Part shown: one piece after another, positions 6,747 through 13,692 of the stretch | How positions within the stretch are numbered: the stretch's first letter is position 1 | Layout: each line of letters opens with the position of its first letter | Source of the DNA: a virus | IMG/VR virus record: IMGVR_UViG_3300006999_000006 | Span: 1-33,553 of that record | Reading direction: 5' to 3' (one strand) | Length of the DNA stretch: 33,553 bases | The notes under the pieces: generated by a model | Told to the model about the DNA's origin: nothing | Seen by the model: the letters and a program-made list of their open reading frames with translations, nothing else | The model's database searches: none | Translations under genes and position numbers: made by a program

Positions 6747-9359
6747 ATGACTTGTAAAGATTGTTATCTAAAAGGAAATACACAAATAAAATTCAGGGGT
6801 AATCAAGAGGCTGAAATTGTAGTGGTTTCGGAAAGCCCTAATAATTATGAACTTGAAGATCAGAAATTACTGACTGGTAAAGCTCAAAAATTAATCCAAA
6901 AAGAATTTAATAGAGTAGGTATTGATAAAGTTTTCGTTGCCAGTGCATTAAGGTGTAACTACGATAAGAACTTATTTACTGACGGCCAAGTTAGTAATTT
7001 ATTGAATTGTTGCCGACACCACATCGAAACTGTTATTAATACAATAAAACCTAAAATTATTTTATGCTTAGGAGCTATTGCGGGGCGACAAGTTCTTGGC
7101 CGAAAAGTAACCTTAAAGAAAGATAGAAATCAAGTTCATTGGTCAGAGGAATTTCAAGCCTATGTAATTATTACATATCATCCTAATTATGTAATAAGTA
7201 ATCCTTCGGCTGTTGCTTTCCTTTCGGCTGATTTCAACCTATTAAAAAATTTTAGAGATAACAATTATTCTGAAAAAAATTTAATAGAATATAAAGAAGT
7301 AGAATCAATTCGTCCTATATTAGATGGTGATTGTTATAAAGAAGGTACTTATTCCTTAGTAGGTATAGATACAGAAACTACTACTGTCCAATGGTACAGC
7401 CCAAATGATATTACTTTATCTTATCAAGTAAGTAAGGATTTAAATGAAGGTTGGACGGTAATTCTTTATGAAGAATGTGAAAAAGATCAAGGCGATTTTA
7501 ACATTAAAGTGGCAAGAAGAGGAACTAAAAAGAAACCCGAATATGATGAAGTAGGTATTGAGGAAGCTCCTAATTTTGATGAGAAAATAGCTGAACTTAA
7601 AGAACTACTGGAACGTCAAGACATAAAAAAATATTTCTTTAATCAAAAATTTGAACAACATAGATTTATGAACCTTGGTATTACCAAGTGGAATAATTGC
7701 TGTATGGATGTTAGAGTTGCTTGCCATACTTTGGATTCTAACTTATTTAAAAACTGTTCCTTAGATGAAGCAGTTTCGCAGTTTGCCCCTGAAATTGGGA
7801 GTCATAAAGGTGATGTATCTGACGTGGAAAAAGCGGACATGCTTGCTCTGCTTAGAGAAGATAGAGAAAAATTTATTAAGTATGCTTCTCTCGACCCAGT
7901 AGCAACTTTAATAGTTGCATTTAAAGTTCGTGATGAATTAATAAAAGACCGAAAATCTTTAAATTATTTTATAAAATTTGCTCAACCTATTGAAAATGAA
8001 TTTCTATTTGAACTAGAAAGAAACGGGGTTTTGGTAGATAGGGAAGCCATCCCCGGACTTAAAGAAAACCTACAAAAAGAATGCGAGGAAAAAGTAAAAG
8101 AATTTAAAAAACTTTGCCCCAAAAAAGTAGTTCTTAGGCATGAAGATAATTTCAACCTTAACAGAAAAATAATAATTCAAGAAGCTCTTTTTGAGTGGAC
8201 TGATACTAAGTTGAATAAGAATCAAACTGTAGCGGAACATCACGATTATGGATTTTGTTTAGAGCCTGTGATAATGAATGATAGGTCGGGAACTCCGGGT
8301 ACTGATAAGAAATCAGTGATGAATTATATTTTGGATGGTAATTACCCTAAGAAAATAAAAAACCTAATAAACACTTATTTGGAATGGGCTGCAAGAGTGC
8401 GGCTTTTAAATACATTTATTGCTAATATAGAAAGGTATTTAACGGAAGAAGACAGACTTCATTCATCTTTTTCAATAACTACTACAAGCACAGGGCGTAC
8501 TTCGTCTATGCACCCTAATCTTCAAAATCAACCAAAAAGAGGAACACTTGCCAAATTAATTAGAAGATTATTTATACCTGAAGATAATTGTGTTCTTATT
8601 GAGAAAGATTTCAAGGCTTCTGAGGTTAGATTCGTAGCTTTACATACTCAAGATAAAAACCTTATCCGTATTCTTAACGAAGGAGCAGATATACACGCTA
8701 TAACCGCTAAATCTTTAAATAACTTACCAGAAGATTATGAATTTAAGTCCGAGGCTGAAAAGAAGAATATGCGTCAACAAGCCAAAGCATGTGTATTCGG
8801 ATTATTATACCTTGCTCAACCATTTACTTTGAAAAAATATGCCTATGAGAACTATGGTATAAAATATACAGATAAAGAAGCAGAACAATTCTGGAATAAG
8901 TTTTTTGATATTTATCCAGGTATTAAAAACTGGCATAATAAAGATATTGAATTTATGAAAAAACATGGTTATCTACGACACATGTTCGGTAGAAAGCGGT
9001 CTTTGCCTAATATTTTTTCCGAGGATAAAAAGAGGTGTAACCAAGAAATGAGAACAGGTATAAACTTTCCTATCCAGTCTGCCAGTTCAGATTATGCTCT
9101 TTTCGGGGGCTATCAAATAATGAAAGACCCTAATATTAACAAAAGCAAATGTAAAATAGTTCTTTTCCTCCATGATGCCCTATATTTCTCTATTGACAAA
9201 GATTATTTAGATGATGTTTTGCCTAAACTAAAATATCACATGGAAAACGCACCCATAGAAGAAAATTTTGGTATAGTCCCTAACATTCCTTTAGAAACGG
9301 AAACTAATTTAAGTGAAACATCTTTGGCCGAAACCAAGGAGATAGAATACATTGTATAG
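6747..9359 (+). CDS. DNA polymerase family A with N-terminal family-4 uracil-DNA glycosylase domain
   Basis: 870 aa from ATG 6747, preceded by AGGGAGGAG; an in-frame ATG at 6717 lies inside the terminator hairpin and has no SD. Residues 1-170 match the family-4 UDG domain seen in SPO1-type phage polymerases: a Cys-x2-Cys start, Cys in Leu-Arg-Cys-Asn, a later Cys-Cys-Arg-His (four Cys for a 4Fe-4S cluster), Ser-Glu-Ser-Pro at motif A and Thr-Tyr-His-Pro at motif B. A 3'-5' exonuclease follows: Asp208-Thr-Glu210, Asn-Gln-Lys-Phe-Glu from 299 (Glu where Asp is usual), Tyr379-x3-Asp383. Polymerase motif A is Asp621-Phe-Lys-Ala-Ser-Glu, motif B starts at Arg676 (Arg-x3-Lys-x3-Phe-Gly) and motif C is His809-Asp810-Ala (Ala instead of Glu). 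This is the replicative polymerase. Glycosylase activity itself is not proven. Confidence 0.93.
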   Translation: MTCKDCYLKGNTQIKFRGNQEAEIVVVSESPNNYELEDQKLLTGKAQKLIQKEFNRVGIDKVFVASALRCNYDKNLFTDGQVSNLLNCCRHHIETVINTIKPKIILCLGAIAGRQVLGRKVTLKKDRNQVHWSEEFQAYVIITYHPNYVISNPSAVAFLSADFNLLKNFRDNNYSEKNLIEYKEVESIRPILDGDCYKEGTYSLVGIDTETTTVQWYSPNDITLSYQVSKDLNEGWTVILYEECEKDQGDFNIKVARRGTKKKPEYDEVGIEEAPNFDEKIAELKELLERQDIKKYFFNQKFEQHRFMNLGITKWNNCCMDVRVACHTLDSNLFKNCSLDEAVSQFAPEIGSHKGDVSDVEKADMLALLREDREKFIKYASLDPVATLIVAFKVRDELIKDRKSLNYFIKFAQPIENEFLFELERNGVLVDREAIPGLKENLQKECEEKVKEFKKLCPKKVVLRHEDNFNLNRKIIIQEALFEWTDTKLNKNQTVAEHHDYGFCLEPVIMNDRSGTPGTDKKSVMNYILDGNYPKKIKNLINTYLEWAARVRLLNTFIANIERYLTEEDRLHSSFSITTTSTGRTSSMHPNLQNQPKRGTLAKLIRRLFIPEDNCVLIEKDFKASEVRFVALHTQDKNLIRILNEGADIHAITAKSLNNLPEDYEFKSEAEKKNMRQQAKACVFGLLYLAQPFTLKKYAYENYGIKYTDKEAEQFWNKFFDIYPGIKNWHNKDIEFMKKHGYLRHMFGRKRSLPNIFSEDKKRCNQEMRTGINFPIQSASSDYALFGGYQIMKDPNINKSKCKIVLFLHDALYFSIDKDYLDDVLPKLKYHMENAPIEENFGIVPNIPLETETNLSETSLAETKEIEYIV

Positions 9360-9361
9360 CC

Positions 9362-9390
9362 TTGACTTATAGTCCTTAGACTCCTATATT
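9362..9390 (+). promoter_or_regulatory. Promoter for the portal gene
   Basis: TTGACT at 9362-9367, 17-nt spacer, TATATT at 9385-9390, starting 2 nt after the polymerase stop. The expected start is near 9397. The -10 lies inside the 5' arm of the 13-bp inverted repeat that covers the portal SD. Confidence 0.65.
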
Positions 9391-9428
9391 ATTTTAATAT
9401 ACTTTTAAAAACAATAATAATATAGGAG
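9381..9428 (+). promoter_or_regulatory. 13-bp inverted repeat sequestering the portal SD
   Basis: CTCCTATATTATT (9381-9393) is perfectly complementary to AATAATATAGGAG (9416-9428), with a 22-nt loop. The 3' arm contains the AGGAG SD of the portal gene. In read-through RNA the hairpin would hide the SD. RNA started at about 9397 lacks the 5' arm and leaves the SD free. Confidence 0.7.
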
Positions 9429-9434
9429 ATTTTT

Positions 9435-11087
9435 ATGTCGGAAGAAACAAAAGATGATTTAAGAAGTAAAGTACGAACTATCTCTAAGCAGAGAAAAGAG
9501 GATAGTTTTGGAAGTAGGCAGAATGAACCAGAAGAATTTTTAAGTGAAAAAAGACTAAAGGAATTTAGATTACTTGTACCTCCCCTTGCCCCTACTACCT
9601 TATACAGCGTGGTCGAAAATAGTTCTACATTAGCAAGCTGTATTGAAGCCTATATAGACAATATAGATGGTTTTGGGTATGAGTTCTTTTACACTGGAAC
9701 CAAGGATAAAGAAAAAAATGAAGAAGTAATAAAAGAAAAAGAAGAACTTTCAGACTTTTTCAAGCAAGCAAATGAAAGTCAGTCTTTTATTGAATTAAGG
9801 AAAGATCTTCGCAGAGATTATGAAACTACAGGTAATGCTTATATAGAAGTAATTCGTTATCTGGACAATGAAATTGCTACCCTTTATAGAGCGGACTCAA
9901 AGTATATGAGGTTACAGGCAAAGCAGGAAGAACCTGTTGAAGTTAAAGTACCTTTGATTCGTAATGGTAAAGTACGGCAAACCCCGATCAAGAAAAAGTT
10001 CCGTAAATTCGCCATGATTACCAATGGTGGAAAATATGAAATTAGGTGGTTTAAAGAATATGGTGATCCTCGTAATATGTGTGCCATAACCGGGGAGTAC
10101 GAAGAAGATTTAAAGAAAACTAATCGTGAAGTGAAAGAGTTTGCTTCTGAAATCCTTCATTTCAAACAAGGTAACGGTATTTACGGCGTTCCAAGATGGG
10201 CCGGAGTTATCCCTGTTGTAAGGGGTCTTTACGAAGCTGATTTTGTAAACTACGATCTATTTGAGAATCAAGCAGTCCCTCCAATGGCTATTCTGGTATC
10301 AGGAGGTCAGCTTACTAAACAATCTTGGGAAGATGTAGTTGAAATGCTTGAAGGACTTAAAGGTTCTGATAATTTTCATAAAGCCCTTGTTTTGGAAACA
10401 GAAGGAGCAACCGGAGATAGCGTAGATGATAAACCTACCAGGGCTTCTGTTGACTTTAAACCTTTGAACCAAAGAGACGATTTACTTTTCGGTAATTATA
10501 TAGACAGTTCTGAAAAAAGAATAAGGGCTAAATTTAGACTTCCTGCTTTTTACTTAGGTATAACTAATGAAATGTCTCGTGCTACAGCCGACTCATCTAA
10601 AATGATTGCGGAAGAACAGGTATTCAGGCCAGAAAGAGATTCTTTCGATGAGATAATTAATTTCACTTTAATGAGAGAATTAAATGCTGTCCACTGGAAG
10701 TTTAAGACCGTCGGCCCTCGCTTAGTAGAAGGGGAGACAGTTATAGATGCTGTAGGTAAATTTGCAAGGGCGGGAGCATTAAGCACTAATGATGCTATTA
10801 ATCTAATGAATAGAGTGCTGGATTTGGATGTTACTACCTACGACTCAGAGTGGTCGGAAATCCCTGTTGCTACTCTAATTGAGCTTATAAAGAAAAAAAG
10901 TGTAACAAGTATTGAAGGAGTAGGAATAACAGGAGGCGATGTATCTTCTGAAGAAGATAACGATGACGACCAAGAAGAAAAATCTGTAGATTCAAAGCAA
11001 TCAGATATGAATGCTTTAAGCGATTCAGTGGATGAACTTAAAGAGCAACTTGAAGAAATGAGAGTAATTTTAGAAGATAGGTATTAA
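9435..11087 (+). CDS. Phage portal protein (PBSX/HK97-like)
   Basis: 550 aa, AGGAG SD with a 6-nt gap. Portal features: an N-terminal helix-rich arm, Leu-Ala-Ser-Cys-Ile-Glu-Ala-Tyr near 70-77, an Asp-Tyr-Glu-Thr-Thr-Gly-Asn-Ala-Tyr-Ile-Glu motif near 128-138, and Phe-Lys-Gln-Gly-Asn-Gly-Ile-Tyr-Gly-Val-Pro-Arg-Trp near 243-255, which matches the PBSX-type portal family. A long clip/stem region and an acidic, Ser/Asp/Glu-rich C-terminus follow. It forms the dodecameric ring at the capsid vertex for DNA entry. It is the only clear virion structural gene in the window, sitting between polymerase and initiator genes with its own promoter, so it is expressed separately from the replication genes. 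Confidence 0.85.
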   Translation: MSEETKDDLRSKVRTISKQRKEDSFGSRQNEPEEFLSEKRLKEFRLLVPPLAPTTLYSVVENSSTLASCIEAYIDNIDGFGYEFFYTGTKDKEKNEEVIKEKEELSDFFKQANESQSFIELRKDLRRDYETTGNAYIEVIRYLDNEIATLYRADSKYMRLQAKQEEPVEVKVPLIRNGKVRQTPIKKKFRKFAMITNGGKYEIRWFKEYGDPRNMCAITGEYEEDLKKTNREVKEFASEILHFKQGNGIYGVPRWAGVIPVVRGLYEADFVNYDLFENQAVPPMAILVSGGQLTKQSWEDVVEMLEGLKGSDNFHKALVLETEGATGDSVDDKPTRASVDFKPLNQRDDLLFGNYIDSSEKRIRAKFRLPAFYLGITNEMSRATADSSKMIAEEQVFRPERDSFDEIINFTLMRELNAVHWKFKTVGPRLVEGETVIDAVGKFARAGALSTNDAINLMNRVLDLDVTTYDSEWSEIPVATLIELIKKKSVTSIEGVGITGGDVSSEEDNDDDQEEKSVDSKQSDMNALSDSVDELKEQLEEMRVILEDRY

Positions 11088-11092
11088 AGAAT

Positions 11093-11122
11093 AAAAAAAG
11101 CCCCTGCTCAAAAGGCAGGGGC
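11093..11122 (-). terminator. Minus-strand rho-independent terminator 3
   Basis: An 8-bp GC-rich stem (11122-11115 with 11107-11100), 7-nt loop, then seven T on the minus strand (11099-11093). On the + strand the same hairpin is preceded by A and has no T run, so it points left only. Confidence 0.75.
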
Positions 11123-11154
11123 ATCTCCTTCGGCCCTTAAATTGGCCGATGAGT

Positions 11155-11198
11155 AAAAAGACCATCTAAAGTGTGCAGGGATATTAAGCATAGATGGT
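11155..11198 (-). terminator. Minus-strand rho-independent terminator 2
   Basis: ACCATCTA/TAGATGGT 8-bp stem (11198-11191 with 11168-11161), with an inner TGC/GCA pair in the loop, followed on the minus strand by C and five T (11160-11155). Confidence 0.6.
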
Positions 11199-11205
11199 TT
11201 GTGAT

Positions 11206-11252
11206 AAAAAAGCCGTCAACAAGAAAAAGGAAGGGGAAACTCATTGACGGCT
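11206..11252 (-). terminator. Minus-strand rho-independent terminator 1
   Basis: A 9-bp stem AGCCGTCAA/TTGACGGCT (11252-11244 with 11219-11211), 24-nt pyrimidine-rich loop, followed by a run of six T on the minus strand (11211-11206). Confidence 0.65.
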
Positions 11253-11303
11253 AACCTCAATCGAGGTTTCTTAGGAAGGGGTACTTTTATGAACACCAAT
11301 TAA

Positions 11304-11332
11304 AATATAAACACCCCTTCCCTTATTGTCAA
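11304..11332 (-). promoter_or_regulatory. Minus-strand promoter of the candidate small RNA
   Basis: Read on the minus strand: TTGACA (11332-11327), exactly 17-nt spacer, TATATT (11309-11304). This is the only strong minus-strand promoter I found. A GGAAGGGGT block in its spacer (11321-11313) is an inverted repeat of ACCCCTTCC at 11282-11274 in the RNA. Confidence 0.65.
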
Positions 11333-11350
11333 TAGTTATCAAAAAATAAA

Positions 11351-11378
11351 TTGCATAATTATGTTTTTCTGTTATAAT
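11351..11378 (+). promoter_or_regulatory. Promoter for the replication initiator gene
   Basis: TTGCAT (11351-11356), 16-nt spacer, TATAAT (11373-11378) with extended TG. The palindrome CATAATTATG (11354-11363) overlaps the -35 and spacer, and a TGNACTTNAAGTNCA site follows at 11391. Confidence 0.6.
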
Positions 11379-11390
11379 GTATAAAAATAA

Positions 11391-11405
11391 TGAACTTTAA
11401 GTACA
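11391..11405. repeat. TGNACTTNAAGTNCA palindrome, copy 2
   Basis: TGAACTTTAAGTACA, 12 nt downstream of the -10 of the initiator promoter and so in its 5' leader. Likely an operator or leader element. Confidence 0.65.
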
Positions 11406-11421
11406 AAATAGGAGACCACCA

Positions 11422-12540
11422 ATGAATACAGGAAATAAAGTAGTAGACGAAATATCACAAATTAATTTTAAAGGAAATATAATACCTAACACATGGTATA
11501 GCCATATAAAGAAAAGAACATCTAAAGGTGATTTTAAAACAGATCTCTTGGCCGTAACTATACTATCTGAAATTATTTATTGGTATAGAGCCGTAGAGGA
11601 AAGAGATGAGAACACTGGAAAAACAATTAAATATAATAAAAAATTTAACCATGATAAATACCAAAAATGGTATGCTTCTTGGGCTGATATGTTTGGAGTA
11701 TCTAAAAAACAATTAAGAGATTCTATAAATAACCTAATAAAATTAAATCTAATTAGTAGAGAGATAAGAACTATAAAGACAAATCAAGGTGGCATTTTAA
11801 CAGGAGTTACATTCTTTGAACCTATACCTGAAACTATAAAATATATAAATAATGTAGTCTCAGAAAAACACGAGCCTCTTTACAAAAATAAAATACCCCC
11901 TTTACAAAATTGTCAGGGGGGTTTTTCAAAATTGGTAGGGGGGTTTTTCAAAATTGGCAACCCTACGGAGATTCCTTACGAGACTCCTTTTAAGAATCCT
12001 TTCTACTGTACTGTGCATAATTTTTCTACCGAAAAATCTATGACAGATGGTAGTGTACCGTATAGTAGAAAAGATAATTTTATAGGGTCAACACATAATG
12101 AATTAAAAAATTCAAGTTTCGCCACCCTCGAAGCCAAGATTAAAGAAAATATCTTCTCTGATACCTTAATTAGTGATGCCCAAAAAGTAAAAAAATATAC
12201 AAGTGCTGGTACAGACGTATTTTATAGGAGGCGGCATCGGTCGAATGTTAAATTTGAGAAAGGAGAAATCCCAGCCGCCCTTTCTATTATAGAGGAAGGT
12301 CAATTACCGGAAGTAGTTAGAAACTATATTAACCATGAAATGTCTATGTTTGATACTGGCGGTACTAAAAATTTTGGTACGTTGCCCGGTCAATTTCTTA
12401 TAGAGGCAGCTTATCAAAGCCCGTGTTTTGTGCATTATTGTAAAATGTCTGAGGAGCAAAAGAAACATGAACTTAAAGTGCAAGATAACGAGGAGGCGGG
12501 TAGTGATAAATCTTTGTTAGAGTTATGGAGAGAAAGTTAG
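11422..12540 (+). CDS. Winged-helix replication initiator-like protein
   Basis: 372 aa, SD in ATAGGAGACC. The N-terminal domain has the pattern of phage/plasmid initiators: Leu-Leu-Ala-Val-Thr-Ile-Leu-Ser-Glu-Ile-Ile-Tyr-Trp-Tyr at about 43-56, then a Trp-Ala-Asp-Met-Phe-Gly-Val-Ser-Lys-Lys-Gln-Leu-Arg helix-turn-helix at about 91-103 with a wing after it. The middle (about 160-195) is low in structure and encoded by 22-bp repeats. The C-terminal part is less clear. Such proteins bind iterons in or near their own gene and load the replication machinery. Inferred role: initiation of phage DNA replication at the embedded repeats. It begins an operon with its own promoter. Confidence 0.7.
   Translation: MNTGNKVVDEISQINFKGNIIPNTWYSHIKKRTSKGDFKTDLLAVTILSEIIYWYRAVEERDENTGKTIKYNKKFNHDKYQKWYASWADMFGVSKKQLRDSINNLIKLNLISREIRTIKTNQGGILTGVTFFEPIPETIKYINNVVSEKHEPLYKNKIPPLQNCQGGFSKLVGGFFKIGNPTEIPYETPFKNPFYCTVHNFSTEKSMTDGSVPYSRKDNFIGSTHNELKNSSFATLEAKIKENIFSDTLISDAQKVKKYTSAGTDVFYRRRHRSNVKFEKGEIPAALSIIEEGQLPEVVRNYINHEMSMFDTGGTKNFGTLPGQFLIEAAYQSPCFVHYCKMSEEQKKHELKVQDNEEAGSDKSLLELWRES
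11883..11957 (+). repeat. 22-bp iterons inside the initiator gene, candidate replication origin
   Basis: CAAAATTG occurs at 11905, 11927 and 11949, exactly 22 bp apart, with a weaker copy (CAAAAATA) at 11883 in the same phase. The last two full copies sit in an exact 21-base repeat with six G followed by five T (11915-11935 and 11937-11957). A run of five C (11896-11900) faces the G runs. The 22-bp period is not a multiple of three, so this is not a protein repeat; it is what an initiator-binding array looks like. Confidence 0.65.
12468..12482. repeat. TGNACTTNAAGTNCA palindrome, copy 3
   Basis: TGAACTTAAAGTGCA within the 3' end of the initiator gene, about 200 nt upstream of the next promoter. 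No promoter adjoins it. Confidence 0.55.
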
Positions 12541-12672
12541 GTAACATAGGTAGAATTTATATCTTATATAGTAAGTGTCAGCCTAATATCGGCCTCAGTT
12601 TTAATGATGTTATGGTAATTAGGGTGATAGGTTGCTTTCTTTTTTGAAATTAAAAATAAGCCTTATTTTTGT

Positions 12673-12700
12673 TTGACAAACATATTGGATATGTTATAAT
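12673..12700 (+). promoter_or_regulatory. Promoter for the small-gene operon
   Basis: TTGACA (12673-12678), 16-nt spacer, TATAAT (12695-12700) with extended TG. The spacer holds the dyad ACATAT-TGG-ATATGT, and a TGNACTTNAAGTNCA site overlaps the end of the -10. The rest of the gap 12541-12672 shows only an AT-rich hairpin (about 12652-12670) that is too weak to call a terminator. Confidence 0.75.
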
Positions 12701-12714
12701 GAACTTAAAGTACA
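12700..12714. repeat. TGNACTTNAAGTNCA palindrome, copy 4
   Basis: TGAACTTAAAGTACA, starting on the last base of the -10 hexamer, so it spans the expected start point. Position of a classical repressor operator. Confidence 0.7.
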
Positions 12715-12738
12715 GAATAATAAAAAAGGAGGTTATTA

Positions 12739-12936
12739 ATGGCTAATTCTTATAGTATTGCAGATATTGTCACAAAATTCTTGGAGGATAATGGTTATGA
12801 TGGTCTTTATCTACCGGGAGAGTGTGCTTGTAAATTAGACGATTTATTTCCTTGTGGTCAAGTTGATCTTTGGTGTCAAAGAGGTTATCTACAAGAGGGA
12901 GATGATGAATTTGATTTTTATATTGGGTCTAATTAA
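12739..12936 (+). CDS. Small conserved-looking phage protein with Cys cluster
   Basis: 65 aa, AAAGGAGG SD. The opening is helical (Ser-Ile-Ala-Asp-Ile-Val-Thr-Lys-Phe-Leu-Glu), then a Gly-Tyr-Asp-Gly-Leu-Tyr segment. Next is Gly-Glu-Cys-Ala-Cys-Lys-Leu-Asp-Asp-Leu-Phe-Pro-Cys near 27-39, with one more Cys before Gly-Tyr-Leu. Small proteins with this Cys-x-Cys...Leu-Asp-Asp-Leu-x-Pro-Cys plan occur in many phage early regions and probably bind metal; the function is unknown. First gene behind a strong regulated promoter, so likely an early host-takeover or accessory gene. Confidence 0.75.
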   Translation: MANSYSIADIVTKFLEDNGYDGLYLPGECACKLDDLFPCGQVDLWCQRGYLQEGDDEFDFYIGSN

Positions 12937-12949
12937 AAAGGAGGTAATA

Positions 12950-13276
12950 ATGAAAAAATTTAAATTAAAAGCTAATGGAACTTTTTATGCTTATGCTATC
13001 ATGTATGCTTTCTCTGAATTGGCAGAACATTTTATTAAACTAACCGAAATGGAGGAAACTGATTTGTTCGATTCGGGCGGTATAAGTATAATACCCATCG
13101 AGGATGACGAGGATGTAAGATCTAAGTATATTGAAAGGTTAAAAGAGTGTAGGAAAGAAAGGCATATAGAAGCTAACCACATGGAAGCTGATGATGTTCT
13201 GTGTGATTTATTAGTTGATTTAGGTTTTTCAGATGTAGTAGTTGAATACGAAAAAGTAGAAAAATGTTTTGCTTAA
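12950..13276 (+). CDS. Unknown acidic small protein
   Basis: 108 aa from ATG 12950 behind AAAAAGGAGG; an upstream ATG at 12854 in the same frame would run through the previous gene and has no SD. The N-terminus is basic (Lys-Lys-Phe-Lys-Leu-Lys-Ala), followed by an amphipathic helix with several aromatic residues, a very acidic patch (Glu-Asp-Asp-Glu-Asp, about 51-55) and a Lys/Arg-Glu helix. No family recognised. Same operon as the preceding and following small genes. Confidence 0.75.
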   Translation: MKKFKLKANGTFYAYAIMYAFSELAEHFIKLTEMEETDLFDSGGISIIPIEDDEDVRSKYIERLKECRKERHIEANHMEADDVLCDLLVDLGFSDVVVEYEKVEKCFA

Positions 13277-13288
13277 AAGGAAGTTAAA

Positions 13289-13594
13289 ATGAAAACACTA
13301 ACACCATTAAGGACTATAAGACAAGAATGTTTGCATTGTTGTGGGAATAGCTCAGATCAAGTTAGTAATTGTTATTCTAATTTGTGTAAATTTCATCCTT
13401 ATAGAAGGGGAAAAATAAGAAAAGGAGCCGACCGAAGAATATTAAGGCAGATAAGATTACATTGCTTGGATTGTGTAGGAACGGTTCATGAAGTAAGAAA
13501 ATGTAACGGCAATTTATTAGATGGTACAAAGTGTTGGTTACATAGGTATAGATTTGGTAAAAGGCCCAAGTCTCAGACAGAAAAGAAGACCTAA
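13289..13594 (+). CDS. Cys-rich protein with two tandem zinc-binding modules
   Basis: 101 aa, AAGGAAG SD. Two copies of one module are visible: Ile-Arg-x-Glu-Cys-Leu-His-Cys-Cys-Gly then Cys, Cys, His, Tyr-Arg-Arg-Gly-Lys (about residues 9-42), and Ile-Arg-Leu-His-Cys-Leu-Asp-Cys-Val-Gly then Cys, Cys, His, Tyr-Arg-Phe-Gly-Lys (about 55-91). Each has Cys-x2-Cys followed by a second Cys pair and a basic tail, so two structural zinc sites are likely. Similar modules occur in small phage proteins of unknown function. The basic charge suggests nucleic-acid binding. Confidence 0.75.
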   Translation: MKTLTPLRTIRQECLHCCGNSSDQVSNCYSNLCKFHPYRRGKIRKGADRRILRQIRLHCLDCVGTVHEVRKCNGNLLDGTKCWLHRYRFGKRPKSQTEKKT

Positions 13595-13664
13595 AATCAA
13601 CACAAATTAAAATTAGGTACTATCGGACAGGGAGCCAAAAGATAAGTTAAAATTAAGCTATGAG

Positions 13665-13692
13665 TTGACATATTATTAAAATATGTTATAAT
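13665..13692 (+). promoter_or_regulatory. Second small-gene promoter
   Basis: TTGACA (13665-13670), 16-nt spacer, TATAAT (13687-13692) with extended TG. The dyad ACATATT-ATTAA-AATATGT (13668-13686) fills the spacer, and a perfect 15-bp palindrome follows the -10. Confidence 0.78.

Larger units (their letters stand above)
11093..11297 (-). ncRNA. Candidate minus-strand small RNA with tandem hairpins
   Basis: The stretch 11088-11421 holds no protein gene. On the minus strand a near-consensus promoter (11332 to 11304) predicts a start near 11297. Downstream come a hairpin with a 4-nt loop (11268-11253) and three hairpins each followed by a T run. Predicted 3' ends at about 11206, 11155 and 11093 give RNAs of roughly 92, 143 and 205 nt. 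A further stem (TCGGCC/GGCCGA, 11149-11130) lies before the last terminator. The 24-nt loop of the second hairpin carries CCCCTTCC and a T run, which could pair with SD sequences. No known RNA family was recognised. Confidence 0.6.

Noticed and set aside
11100-11122. Terminator for the portal operon on the + strand
   Set aside because: The hairpin is GC-rich but has no T run after it on the + strand; the T run is on the minus strand, so it points the other way.
12652-12670. Terminator after the initiator gene
   Set aside because: The inverted repeat is almost only A-T and has a very short loop; too weak to call.
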